Shown here one piece after another: positions 12,842-24,221 of a stretch of DNA of 64,000 bases (its first letter is position 1; each line of letters begins with the position of its first letter). Position numbers and translations under genes: made by a program. The stretch comes from Desmodesmus armatus (Eukaryota > Chlorophyta > Chlorophyceae > Sphaeropleales > Scenedesmaceae). The DNA lies in the NCBI GenBank assembly GCA_007449985.2, contig VIIQ02000123.1, positions 91,452 through 155,451 of the forward strand, written 5' to 3'. The notes under the pieces are model-generated. The model did not search any database, had not been told where the DNA came from, and worked only from the letters and a program-made list of their open reading frames with translations.

Positions 12842-15215
12842 CTGCTGCTGCAGCTGCTGCAGCTGTGAGCGGCTGTGCCACGCCAGTAGCGGCAGCAGCT
12901 CAGCTAGCAGCGATGCTGATGGTGCCAAAACGCACCACTCAGCAGGCTCCTGATGGTGACTGTCATAGTGCGGCTTGAATGGCGACGGCAGCAGCTGCAG
13001 TGCCAGCTGTGGGCCCGAGTAGGCTGCTGGCCGCGGCAGCTGATGCATGCCAGCAGCAATCCAATGCTTGTACCACACGCCAGAAAACACCCGGCAGGCC
13101 ACGCTACGTGCTGCTTGCGCCGCAGGGTGGCTGTGAGGTATGCTGGCTGTGAACTGCAGCATCATCAAGCTGAGCAGCAGGTTGGTCTCCAGCTGCAGTA
13201 GTAGCTGCGCGCTGAATGCACCCTTGGCTTGGTTCACCTGGCCGATCCAGCAGCGCAGGCAGTGTACAAAATCAGCCCGGTCAAACACAGCAGCAGAATC
13301 CTGTTAATTGTGGTGCAGTGCTGCGGCCTTGCTGTTGCTGTGTATCTGGGCCAAGAGCGATGGGCTGCCGCTGCAACCACACAATGCAGTTGCCAATCTT
13401 GGCAATGCATATAGTCCCCCAGGCCAGCCCAGTGCAAGTACAGCACAAGATTAGCAGGTTTTCACGCCATGGTGAAAGTACATAATTCCACCTCCCCCCC
13501 TCCGCGTGCCAATACAGTTGCAGTGCAGCTGAGAAGTGAAGTGGAACAGGGGAAAAATGGAACAGGACTTGGCACTGTAGCAGCCATGCGGGTGATAGAG
13601 CAAGGTGCACCTGTGGGCGCATGCACAGTCAGTCTTACTTGATACTGGAGCACATGTGTGTAGGGCGCACCCCATGTCACCAGAGCTTCATACGGACAGG
13701 ACCATTGAGACTTCATCAGCAGCACTGTCTCCTTGGTGACGCCCAGTATTTCAAACAAGCTGCAGGACAGGGGCGTCAGGCTGTCCAGCTGCACCCCGCT
13801 GCTGAGGCCACTACTGCTGCTGCTGCCACTGCCAGCCTGCTGCTCCTGGGGGCCTGGGGCTTGATGGCCTGTGCTACCTCCCGACCCAGGGACACTGCTG
13901 CAGCTGCTGCTTGCTGTTGGCGCGGCTGCAGCCTCGTCCCTGCCATCGCTGCTGGTGTCCAGCCCCAGCACACTCACAACAAGTGCGATGGCGAGGCAAG
14001 ACACAAAGTCCTGTGACAGCAGCAGCTCGCCTGCACCCAGGTATTGCTGCTGCGTGCCTGGCAAGTTGCATAGGACATCTGATGCAAAATAGCTGGCACT
14101 CTCCACAACCGCAAACACAAAGCGCTGATGCCGGATCACAAAGTCTGTGCTTGGCAAATTTGCCCGCCATGAGGTGTGTTGCTGCAGCTGCTGCTGCTGC
14201 CGCAGCTGTTGCAACCTGCTGCTGGCCCGAAACCCTGTGAGGATCATGCGCATTGCTGCAGGGGCTGCAGACAATGCAGCTCCACCGCTGCTGAAGATTC
14301 GTGCCCTTGGTACCAGCACACTGCCAGCCCAAAAAAGGGATTGCAGCAGCAACCCACAATCGGCGTCTGCCTGGCGCACACAGCCACAGATGTCGCCCAT
14401 GAGGCTGTCTTGCTGTGTGGTGCAGGACACACCTGTGCTGGTGCTGCCGCCGCCGCCGCTGCTGCTGCCGCTGCTGGTGCCGGTGGTGGCCGCTGCTTCT
14501 GCAACTGCATCTACAGCGGCTGTAAACCGGGCCGCTGCAGCATCCATGGCGGGGCCCAGGTGCTGCAGCAGCTGCGACTCCTGCACCTGCTGCTGCACTG
14601 CGGCAGTAGCATGGGACCCTGGGGACGTGCGCATGACATGTACAGCTTTTGCCAGCCATGCAATCAGCGCAGCACAAGCAACAGGCACCAATTGGGGGCT
14701 TGGCTTCTGAAAAGCCTGGATGCTGAGAGCTGCCAGTTTGGCTGTCACCTACACGCAGCAGTACAGCAGAAGAGGATGCAGGAGACACACGATGCTTACA
14801 GACAGGCCGACTGAAGGCATGTCACACTGTGAGTCACAAGCACGAAAGTGGCCCCGTCATGCTTGGCCATGTGCAGGATGACTGCTGTGGGGCAACATGC
14901 CAGGGGGGCCAGCAATTGTTTACAGGCACAAGCATATATTACGAAGCCAAAGTGAATGCTGTTGCCATCTGTCCTGCTGCTTCATTTGGCCATCCCTGCC
15001 AGCCAAATGCCAAGGCCTATGTCAGCACATGTCACCTGCACGTCCTGCGCAAGCCTCTTCCATGCTGCATGGGGAAGTGCTGGCTGCTGCGTAAGGTTGT
15101 CAACACGTTGAAGGTATGCGCGGACAGCACCATGTTGCACAGCACCTGCTGTATCTGCCAGCTGTTGAAGCTCCTTGATGCATGCTGTCCAGGAGGTGAC
15201 CGCAGCGTTTGCCAT
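11284..15215 (-). CDS. MYND3: large MYND-type zinc-finger protein, three exons
   Basis: Exons are 15215-15036 (60 codons), 14748-13639 (370 codons) and 13237-11284, all with GT-AG borders in phase 0. Exon 2 carries [18 protein letters not shown] and [18 protein letters not shown]. Exon 3 has long Gln and Ala tracts, [43 protein letters not shown] and the finger CNYPGC, GGC, YCGRAC, HRPVC. In the second ligand pair a Phe replaces the first Cys (HMFGGC), so metal binding may be weakened. Exon 3 is 1954 nt, one too many. The frame switches around a run of seven C at 11785-11791 (G on the coding strand), and removing one base gives a continuous protein of about 1080 residues. The locus may be functional with a consensus error. 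Confidence 0.8.
12778..12865. repeat. CTG/CAG trinucleotide tract in MYND3 exon 3
   Basis: A near-pure CTG run with a few TTG interruptions codes for about 25 Gln on the minus strand. The position matches the variable Gln tract of the paralogues (22416-22446 in MYND4). Confidence 0.85.
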
Positions 15216-16462
15216 GTGGTAACGTGTTGAAGCCTGCCATAAGGACATCACAGTAAGAAGCAGAGGAGGCGTGCACAGCACAACAGCAGTAAGCCTCCTG
15301 CCACAAACAAGAACAGGAGTCTGTTGCAGGACCAACCTGATGTCCTGCTTGACTCGGCGCCCCTATTCCATCAAAAGAACATATGTGTGTCAAATCTGCG
15401 CCCCGTCTGGCATCTGCAACCTGTCTGCTATGTCAAAAGACGTTTTCCCTCTGATCTAAGATCATCTTGACGATTCAACCCCTCAATTGAAGGTGTTTAT
15501 GGTTCCATATTTTCTCTGTAGCTCATGTAGTCATGGACGTACATGTGGGACACTGGATAGGTTCCTTCAACATCACACTTTCAGTTGTCTTTCACATAAA
15601 CCGCGAAGGGCATGCTGGGAACACGCTTCCGCTTCTACTACGCAACCAAACTTGAACTCCAAGCATGACAAAATGCATTCTCACCACCCAGTTGCTCTGC
15701 AGTTGCTGCTGGGCTCCTGCTCTCACCACCATACTGCTGCTGTGCTGGGCTCCTGTACATGTACACATGTGGATCGTCTGCCTGCAATGATGTAACCAAG
15801 TACATGCATCAGCTCATGCAAACAGCTGTTGTCACTACCATACTGCTGCTGTGCTGGGCTCAGTACATCATGTACATGCATAAATGGTCTGCCTGCAGCG
15901 ATTCAGCCAACTGCATGCATCAGCAGCCTCAGTCGACCACGTACGCTGTATCGTTGCTGGCTGCTGCTGCTCTGCACAACCCCGCGAACACCACAATCAG
16001 CATTGGCATGAGATTGCATTTGGCATTGGCTGAAGGGCTGTGCAAGCTCTTTCAGTGACATGAATGTAGAACCTGTAGCTTTGAAGCTCCCAGACTCTGG
16101 GACATCTGAGAGGTCATATGCATGCATGCCAGCCATTTGCCGATGTTACGGAGATGGAAGAGCAAGCCGCGACAAGTTCACCACAGCTGCTGCTGCAGCA
16201 GCACATGTGCTAGCATGCTAACACAGACAGCACCCCAGTCCAAGGACCTCCAGGCCTCAACACCCTGCCAGCCCTGCTGGCAGCTGAGCTGACGGGCCCT
16301 CTCAATTGCCTTGCTCCAAAACCCTACACACCCACCCAGCAGCTCTGAAACATCCACCCATATGGGTCATACACATGATGTGCCATGCACGCATATAAAC
16401 CAGCGCTCCACAAGCCGCGCAGGCATAACCCGACACTAGTGTCAGTACTGTCACCATCTAGA
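15216..16462. repeat. Intergenic region with a tandem duplication of about 110 bp
   Basis: Two copies of a unit lie at about 15720-15815 and 15832-15925. Each has ccatactgctgctgtgctgg, then a tacatgta-rich block and a gtctgcctgca block. No coding frame is supported. The region separates the MYND3 start from the 3' end of the glycosyltransferase gene. Confidence 0.6.
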
Positions 16463-19400
16463 TCACAAGAGTCCATAGAGATGCTCAGCTGGCAGCGGTT
16501 GCACTCTGTGCTGGGAACTTCGCCGCAGCTTCGGGTGAGGTTCTTCAGGCGCCCACGAGTGGATGAATTTGCCGTATCTGGACATCAGGTACTCCCTGTT
16601 TGCGGCTGCCTGGGCCTCTCGCTTGGCTGCATTCAAGTGCGTCTGGAGGCCGCCAGGCTCCTTGCCTGCATACAGGCAGACAAAAAAGGCGGGAATCACC
16701 GTGGAAAAATCACTATGGATATGACCCACGATTGAGCTTTGAGGGGATTGGAGTTTGAAAGCGATCGCGCAGCCAAGCCATACCGCACCATCCGAGCCGA
16801 GTCGGTCGGTCGCTACCCACGGCTCACCCGCCATCAATATCAACGCCACAATCGCGGACTTGTAGTTGCATCCAAGCCACTACTGTATACGTGCGGAAAC
16901 AAGTCGACATGGAGTTCGCGACAACGGCACAGCTGCCGGTCAAGCGACGCACCGTAGGGCTTGGCTTTCAGGCCGAGACCGTTGAGCCTCAACAGCTTGT
17001 CGTCCAGATCGCAGTGTAAAAGCGAGTACTGCACGTCCTCCTTGATTTCGTGATACTGTGGGTGCAGGCGCACGCCATCACGCACTCTGAAAGCCATGAA
17101 AGGGCCCTGCAGGGTAGAGGGGACGGGGGGATGTGGTGAAAGAAGCAGCATCACCATCCCCACATGGGTGCATCCACTGTACAGTATGTTGCGCATGTGT
17201 GCGCGTGCGGCATGAACCCGACAGCAAGGCACTTGCAACGCGTGCGCACACTGCTGCAGAAGTGACCTCCGTGTATCCCCCGCCTGCTAAAAACCACAAA
17301 AGCTGCTGGCCCCACCTCACCGCTGCCGGCAGTATCCTATCAGCGCCACTGGTGCATGCGCCATACACACTTTCACCGGCAAATTGCCTCCCACTGGGCA
17401 GTGCCCCCACCCATCCCTTGCAATACCACTCACGCGCCCGTCAGCCCCCCATCAGCTGCCACTCAGTGCCCCCCCCCCCCACCCCGCCCTCCCCTTGCTG
17501 CCCTCCTGCTCCCCCCCCCCTCCAGTACCCACCTGGAAGAAGCACCAGCCCACGCTGTATGTCTCCCTCATGAAGAACTTGTTGCTGCTGTTGCTGAGGC
17601 CCACAGGTAGCAGCCATGGTCACGGCTCAGCTGGAAGCCCCGCAGGATGGCCCGGTGAAGGTCAACCTGCAGGTGCACATGTATATGGTCAGAGACACCA
17701 CAACTTGCTGAACAACCATCAGCATCATACATGTGTGCATGTGGTGCAGCAGAGAACACCAGCTCACAAGGTGGCTGTGTACTACTTACCTACTGCAAAG
17801 CAGGGCGGCAACTCTTGGGAGGTGCTGCCGAATCTGCATGTCCTGCTTGAACACCCAATTGCAATAGGCCCTTGAAGGCCTGACCGCACAGTGTAGTGCA
17901 TGAGTCTTGTTTGATTGTAACACTCACTAGGAGTCTGAGCGCCACACCCCCGCACCCCCTTCACTCTACCTGTGCTGCTGTGTCGTCATACACATGCATG
18001 AAGCGCTGCAGGTCATCATCCACCATCACCACCTGACGACCTGACGGCACAGTGCAGCACAGGCAGCACTTTGCTTGAGGGACAGACCAGCTCAACTACA
18101 CCGAAAAAAACATGCTGCTGAGCCATGTAAGAATCTACTTAGCTACCTGAGATAACTTTCAAGGCGTGTGTTCTCCCTGTGATTCAACCCTGCAATATGC
18201 CAGAATATAGCAGTACAGCACCCCAACATGTTGATGCTAGGTCCCTCCACCACACTGCAGCAGGCTTTGTAGAGGTCTATCCACACTTGCAGGGAGGGAG
18301 GGGCCCTAGGGCAGTAAGTCTACCACCCACTGTAGCAGGTGGTACCTGCTCAACAGGCCACCCCAAAAACCCACTGTTATGCTGCTGTATTTGTCAAACA
18401 ACCACCTGCCCCGCCTGCCGCCAAGACCAGCAGCTGTGCCTATATGTATGATGCTGCAAGGCATGGGTGTACAGGTGCGCCCAGCACCCACCTGATCCAT
18501 ACTGATCCAGGATGAAGTCCCGCTGCCACCCAATGCCCAACCTCCCAATCAGGGATTGCTATGTTGCAGGAGCTGTCAAACAACCACCTGCCCAGCCTGC
18601 CGCCAAGACCAGCAGCTGTGCCTATGTTCGGTGCAAAGGTAAGCCCAACACCCACCTGCCCCGTAGTGATCCAGGATGAAGTCCCGCTGCCTCCCAATGC
18701 CCAAACACCCTACTGTAATGCTGCGGTAGCTCCCGGGCTGCAGCACTGCAGCATACTTTTCTGCCTCTGACTCGTTTGCCACAAAGACATCCACCCTGTT
18801 GCCGCAGTCGATGCCTGCTGCTGCTAGGGCACTGAGGGTGTTGCGCTGAAGGGTTTTGGCTCTGTCATAGGAGGGGACTGCAATGCTGTAGTCTGAATTA
18901 CTGCTGGGGGCTGGGGTTGGGTTGGTGTGTGAGGAAGTGGTGTGGCTGTGGTGGGTTGAGTAGGGTGCTGACTGGATGGTGTTGTTGGCAGGCCACCGCT
19001 GCTGCTGATGATGACGGTCGTGTCTCTGGTGCTGTTGGGGCAGTGGTAGCCAGCAGCTGCTGCTGCTGCTGCTGCTGCTGCAGGGGGATGCACTGATGGA
19101 GGAGCCGGGTTCCTGTGCCTCAGCACCTGCACCTGCAGGAACGCAGGTGCAAGCTGCTCAATTAGCAGCAAGTACTGCTATATGTTATGGTGGTAGAGTG
19201 TGCAGGCATTTTATACGGCTTCTGGTGATTCACACGGCTGCTGATTGACCAGCCATGTGGCGACTCTGCAAGGAGCAGTTGTGTATCTGTACCTGCAACT
19301 GCTTGGTGCCGTGCCATGTGGCCCGCTTGACAGGGCTTTACATGTCGTTGAACATCCAATAGAGCATCAAGTGCACCACTTACCTGCCTTGAAATCCCAG

Positions 19401-19501
19401 CCTCGTCGCTGCAGGGCCAGCAGGCGGGAAAATGCTGACATAGTCTGCCTGCCTGCTAGCAGTGACTGGGCGTGCTGGATCAAACCGGATCCTGAAGCCA
19501 T
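16463..19501 (-). CDS. TAGT-type glycosyltransferase (TET/JBP-associated glycosyltransferase-like), six exons
   Basis: Exons are 19501-19384, 19132-18656, 18040-17970, 17666-17533, 17106-16953 and 16665-16463; phases match at every join. After a low-complexity leader the glycosyltransferase core starts with IAVPSYDRAKTLQRNTLS, then VDVFVANESEAEKY, LGIGRQRDFILDHY and the acidic metal/nucleotide-sugar motif VVMVDDDLQRF. Next come KFFMRETYSVGW, KEDVQYSL, LNGLGLKAKPYG and the C-terminal KEPGGLQ and REYLMSRYGKF. This order is that of TAGT enzymes, known mainly in phages, where they put sugars on hydroxymethyl bases; a base-modifying role here is inference. Exon 4 is one nucleotide short at a GGG run near 17602: one more G gives YLWGLSNSSNKFF and about 385 residues. 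It is divergent from MYND4. Confidence 0.8.
18290..18620 (-). repeat. Partial tandem copies of TAGT exon 2 in intron 2
   Basis: The end of exon 2 (about 18656-18720) is repeated in the following intron. One copy at about 18498-18560 still reads LGIGWQRDFILDQYGSG with a GT donor. A shorter one lies near 18300-18390. The intervening block caaacaaccacctgcccngc also repeats (18398 and 18578). The copies could serve as alternative exon ends. Confidence 0.7.
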
Positions 19502-19975
19502 CCAGGTATTATCATAATGGAACGGGAGTTTTGTCACAGTTTTTGCAGGAAGCTTGGATAAGCAAGGCACACCAGAGCAGATGAAGGGTTGATCAAGACG
19601 TCTTGATCCCCAGGTAAAGGTCAGATATATCTGACGGATGATAGTGCAGCTACTTTGTTTGGGGACAGCAGACAGTTTATATGAACCTCTTGTTGGGACT
19701 CATTGTCACATTGGTGGACGTGTCTACAGTGTATTTAAACTTTGTCAACATGACTCAACCTCGGACCTTCAAGTCCGAGTCCAAGTTGTATACTTGTTTG
19801 TCTTTACAGTTGTTTTTGTGGCCATGCAGCCTGTTTCATGACCTGTCGCCTCTAAGAAGCTCAGTGGATCACTGTGCACAGATCCACGTGGGCAGTTTCT
19901 AATTGTTCACCTGGGCAGTCTCTCAATGCAGCTCTAGCAGCTCGTAATCAAAAACCCCAAACTTCCAAATCTGAT
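19502..19975. promoter_or_regulatory. Divergent promoter region between TAGT and MYND4
   Basis: The two start codons face away from each other across 474 bp. A TATA-like tatttaaa lies at about 19731-19738, 240 bp before the MYND4 ATG. An inverted repeat CTCGGAC/GTCCGAG lies at 19760-19766 and 19773-19779. Shared regulation is an inference from geometry. Confidence 0.5.
19591..19608. promoter_or_regulatory. Perfect 18-bp palindrome with ACGT core
   Basis: GATCAAGACGTCTTGATC reads the same on both strands. It has a GACGTC centre of the kind bound by bZIP factors and lies 90 bp from the TAGT start codon. Function is unproven. Confidence 0.5.
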
Positions 19976-22412
19976 ATGTCCAGTGCCGTAGTTGAAGCCT
20001 GGACAGCATGCATCGATGACCTGCAGCAGCTGATCGATGGATCATCTCCTGGCGTTGAGCTTACTCCTGCCAGGCTGCTTGCCAACGAGGCCTGTCGACA
20101 GCGAGTGATAAACCTTAAGCAGCAGCCACCCGTGCCGTATGCAGCATTCATCAAGCTCGTGCAGGACGTGCAGGTGTGGCTATCAGACAGTGTGTTTCAG
20201 CTAAACGCATTGGTCGCCGTGCTGTCCATGGCCTGTGCTGTGGATGGTTTGACAACAGCCCCACGTTGAACTCTCACAGCACGTTGATACTTTCTGACCC
20301 CACTGGAGCAAACAGCCATGCCCTCATAGGCAGCAAATTCACGATGATTGCATGTTGCTGCATGCAGGTGACCTCCAAGCTTGCAGCACTGTACTGCAAG
20401 GCTGTACAAATTTCACTGCAGCAAACAGAGCATTTGACCGGTACCCTTGGTGCTGCACTCGAAACATGGCTGGCCACAGTCACAGCCGCTGTTGCCGCGT
20501 CCCCAGCTTGCCGTGCTGCAGCGGCGGTGCGGCAGCAGCTGCAGGAGTCGCAGCTGCTGCAGCACCTGGCTGCTGGCATGGATGCTGCAGCGTCCCGACT
20601 CACTTTCGTCGCAGCATCAGCACCAGCCGACGGCGACAGCAACAGTGCCAGCAGCAGCACTGTCACAACTCCCGAGCCTGGGCCAGAACCCGAATACGAC
20701 CAAGGGTACACGCAGCACATGACAGCACTACACAGCTGCTGTGCGTCCCTCCTGAAGACCTTCCGCACAGTCACATGTGTGCTGGCCCCGTCAGTCGGCC
20801 TCTTGGCAGCAGCACTGCCTGCAGCACCTGCTGCTCTACGCCTCAGTCTGGCTGTCTTCCAGACTAATGGCAAACTGGAACCATTTCTGCAGCAGGAGTG
20901 GGAGCTGCTGCAGGAGCAGCAGCTGCCATCGATGCAGTTCCTGCCTGTTCACTGCAGGGGCACTAGCACCGCCCTCCAAGCGGTGCCAGGGGTGGTGCTG
21001 CTGCTGGCCATAGCACTCGGGGGTGATGTGGCCAGCACGTTACAGGCATGCCCTGCCGTCAGCGAGCTGCTGCTGTCACCGAACCTCTTGTCCTGCCTAG
21101 CAATCATGATGGTGGTGACTGTGCTGGGGCTAGACACGAGCAGTTGGGATGGTGCTGCAGCTGCGCCAGCAAGCGGCAGTAGCACCGGGATGGGAAGCAG
21201 CACCGTAGCTGGCAGCCAACAGCAGGAGCAGCAGACGCAGCACACTGGCAGCAGCAGCAGCGGCGGCAACGGCCACAGCAACGGAGTGCAGCTGGACAGC
21301 TTGACGCCCCTGTCCTGCAGCTTGTTTGACATGCTGGGCGTCTCCAAGGAGACTGCGCTGCAGGCCGTGAGACTGGCCAAGGCGGAAGGCACATCAACCC
21401 TGCCCGACTTGGCAGCTCTGGCGGCAGAGTACAACCTTGTGCTGAGACACCACGTGAGTGGTGGTCCCCTTCTTCGCAGCCACGGCCTCAAACATTGCTG
21501 GTGCTGTTATACGTTTTGGTTTTGCTTCAGTGTGTGCGCAGCAGTTGGAGGCTGCAACACCTTCTGTTAGGGACCTTGCTGTGCAGCAGGTGTATTAGGC
21601 ATAGCCCTGATGCAGTGCAGTAGTAGAAGTAGGTGTAGGGTAGGATTACGAATAGGTGGAGGAGGAGTCAGCAGAAGTAGTAGCAGTAGCAGTAGCAGTA
21701 GCAGTAGCAGTACTGCCACTAGTAGCAGTAGCAAGGCACATCGCCTTATCATAAACTTTAGCTGTAGACAAACGGGTGCCTGTGACTTCATTCCCGCCAA
21801 CGTGTGACTACATCTGGCTCATATAGAGTGTGTGTGGCCAGTCTTGTGTAATGCTGATCGCTGCAAGTGTGACTCCACTTTGGAAGGGCGGCGGCAGTCT
21901 GTATGCTAACACTTCGGGAAGGCAACTTGTTCATGGTGCAGCCGGTCATGTAACTTTGTCACTCAATGCTGTCTGCACCACCGGTGTATGCCTTTTTCTG
22001 CGTCACAGGCTATAGCCGTAGGGTTGCAATATGTTTCCATCACACACCGTGTGGGTGGCACCAAGTGCGATGTGGGTGCCCAACTGCCTTGCAATGTTGT
22101 CTGGTGTGCCTGCAGGTGGACCAAGTTCAGGTAGCATCCCTTGCACAGCTGCTTCGGCAGCTGGAGACAGACATGCTCCTCCGCTTGATGCTGCTGCAGC
22201 TGACCGCAAGCATACCCACAGTGGACAGCCACCCTCGGGCTAAAGCAGCACGTGACCTGGCCTGCCAGCTACGTGACCCATATGCGCTGCTAACTGTCTG
22301 GAACTTCAGTAGCATGCACCCGCTGCCTGCAACGGAATATGCAGGTCCGCAGCTGGCAATGCAGTTGCTGCGGCCCCCACACGTGCCGCAGCAGCCTGCC
22401 TCTGAGCTGCCT

Positions 22413-22447
<35 letters not shown>

Positions 22448-24118
22448 GCGGCGCAAGCAGCACGAGGAGCAGCTTCACTTACAGCCGCAGCCGCAGCAGC
22501 AGCAGCAGCAGCTTGTTCAGGGGTGTGTGGCGGCACCAACAGCAGCTCTGCTTGCTGATCTGCTGCCGCTGCTGACTCATCACAGCCTCACACAGCTGCA
22601 GCAGCTGCAAGAGCAGCTGCAGCAGCAGCAGGAGCAGCTGCTGCAGCAGCAGCAGCAGCTGGCAGCCTTGTCCACTGTGCAGGCGCTCACTGAAGCCGCA
22701 CGTGTGGTGATCCACTACACTTACTTTCTGTCAGCCCTGCTGCTGTGTTCAGTAGTGCCAGCACCCTGCACCACAGCCCCGGCAGCAGCAGACGTGTCAC
22801 TACCACCAACAGCATCACCAACAGCATCAGCAGCAGCACCAACAGCAGCAGGACACAGCTATGTCCTGCACGCCCAGGATGTGCTGATGCCGTATGCGGT
22901 TGACAGCATCAGGGTTGTTGAGGCGGCACTGCGATGCCAAGCCACGCTGTGCGATCTAGCACACACAGCAGCAGTGAAAGCGGGGGTTGAAGTGCCTGCC
23001 AACTCTAGTGGTGGAGGTGCAGCAGCAGCAGCTGCTGCATCAGGGCGCAACACAAGCAGCGCTGATGACAGCGCTCAAGTATGTAGCACAGTCTATGACT
23101 GTGCTGAATTGCTGTTTACTTTGTGCCGCCACAAGGTGTCTGGTGACCCCCCACACCTCCCGTCGCCCCTGGTGCTGTTGGCGCTTGCAGCGGGGGCGGG
23201 CTCCCAGGTGCAGCGCCAGCTGCACAGCCTGCTGGCCACTGTGGCCAAGCTGGGCGGGCGCAAAAGGGGTACGCTGGGGACTGATATGTGGGTGTACTTC
23301 CGTGCACCTGCCCCCTATGCAGCCTCAGCGCTGCTTGCTGCTGCTAGTGAAAAGCAGCAGCAGCAGCAGCTTGCGGGCGCAGCAGGTGAAGCTGTTGGAG
23401 CAACGTACTACGGCAGCAGCCTGGCGGGTTCCGGTGATATGTTGCCGCTCTTGGTGATTTTGGGCCGCTGCTGCATACAAAGGGCTGAGAAGATGCAGGA
23501 TGATCCTGACAGCATGTTTGCTTCCCCTGTCCTCAAGACTCTTGCAGCGGTGAGACACAGCAGGAGCAGCAGGAGCAGCAGCAGCAGCAGCAGCAGGAGG
23601 AGGATGATGAGGAGGAAAGGTCACCTGGCAGCCAATGTGAGAGTGAGCAGCTGCAAGAGCTTGAAGGGGAGGGTTTGGAGTGTGACATTATCACACTCCT
23701 TTCCGTGGTGCAGCAGTGGCTGGCTGCAGGCAGCACATGCGAGCAGCTCACTGCTGCTGGCTATGCCCCCCTGCATGTGCTGCAGCAGCTGGAGCAGATG
23801 GCAGCATCATGGCAGGCCCTGCAGGACATAGCAGGGGTCCCAGCTGTAGCCCAGCAGCTGCAGTTTACAGGGCTAGCCCTGTGCTCCTTTGCTGTGCCCT
23901 GCATGTGCAACAATCCTGGCTGCACAAGCATAGTGGGGCTGTCGGAGCTGGCAGCAGTTTCGGGGCGCAGCTGCGTTTGTGCGGGCTGCCTGGTGGCGCG
24001 GTATTGTGGGCGGGCGTGTCAGCGGGCAGCGTGGAAGCAGCACAAGCCTGTGTGTGGGGCGCTGAGTGCTGCAGTTGCTGCTGCTAGTGGCACAGGGGCA
24101 GGGGACCCTGCAGCCTGA
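19976..24118 (+). CDS. MYND4: large MYND-type zinc-finger protein, three exons, inverted copy
   Basis: Exons are 19976-20173 (66 codons), 20368-21453 (362 codons) and 22116-24118. The start gives MSSAVVEAWTACIDDLQQL, homologous to the other first exons. Exon 2 has [19 protein letters not shown] and LTPLSCSLFDMLGVSKET. Exon 3 has LQLTASIP, Gln-rich stretches, [46 protein letters not shown] and an intact finger with CNNPGC, CAGC, YCGRAC and HKPVC. Exon 3 is 2003 nt, one short of a multiple of three. The frame changes between about 23520 and 23560; adding one C to the CCCC run near 23524 gives a continuous 1095-residue protein. It is the only family member on the plus strand. Confidence 0.8.
21605..21735. 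repeat. AGCAGT/AGT microsatellite in MYND4 intron 2
   Basis: After a looser agtagtagaagtagg stretch there are about six perfect agcagt units at 21680-21715, followed by degenerate copies. Confidence 0.85.
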
Positions 24119-24216
24119 CCAAAATAGAGTGTGTGGAGGCAGAGTTCTGGTTCTGGTAACAAACAGCCCTCATGGTTTGTGGTTGTGATCCTGTTTGTGT
24201 GTGGTTGGTTCTGATG

Positions 24217-24221
24217 TGTAA
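24217..24221 (+). terminator. TGTAA polyadenylation signal of MYND4
   Basis: TGTAA, the usual green-algal 3' end signal, lies about 100 nt after the MYND4 stop codon. Confidence 0.55.

Noticed and set aside
12778..12865. Poly-Cys open frames from CTG runs
   Set aside because: These are shadows of Gln tracts coded on the other strand in the MYND exons.
16463..19501. Recent viral or phage insertion as source of the TAGT gene
   Set aside because: Six exons with regular introns, host-like composition and no viral neighbours indicate a resident nuclear gene, whatever its ancient origin.
23520..23570. A very short intron explaining the MYND4 frame change
   Set aside because: Candidate GT-AG pairs are under 25 bp. 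The exon total being one base short of a multiple of three, next to a C run, points to a one-base offset.
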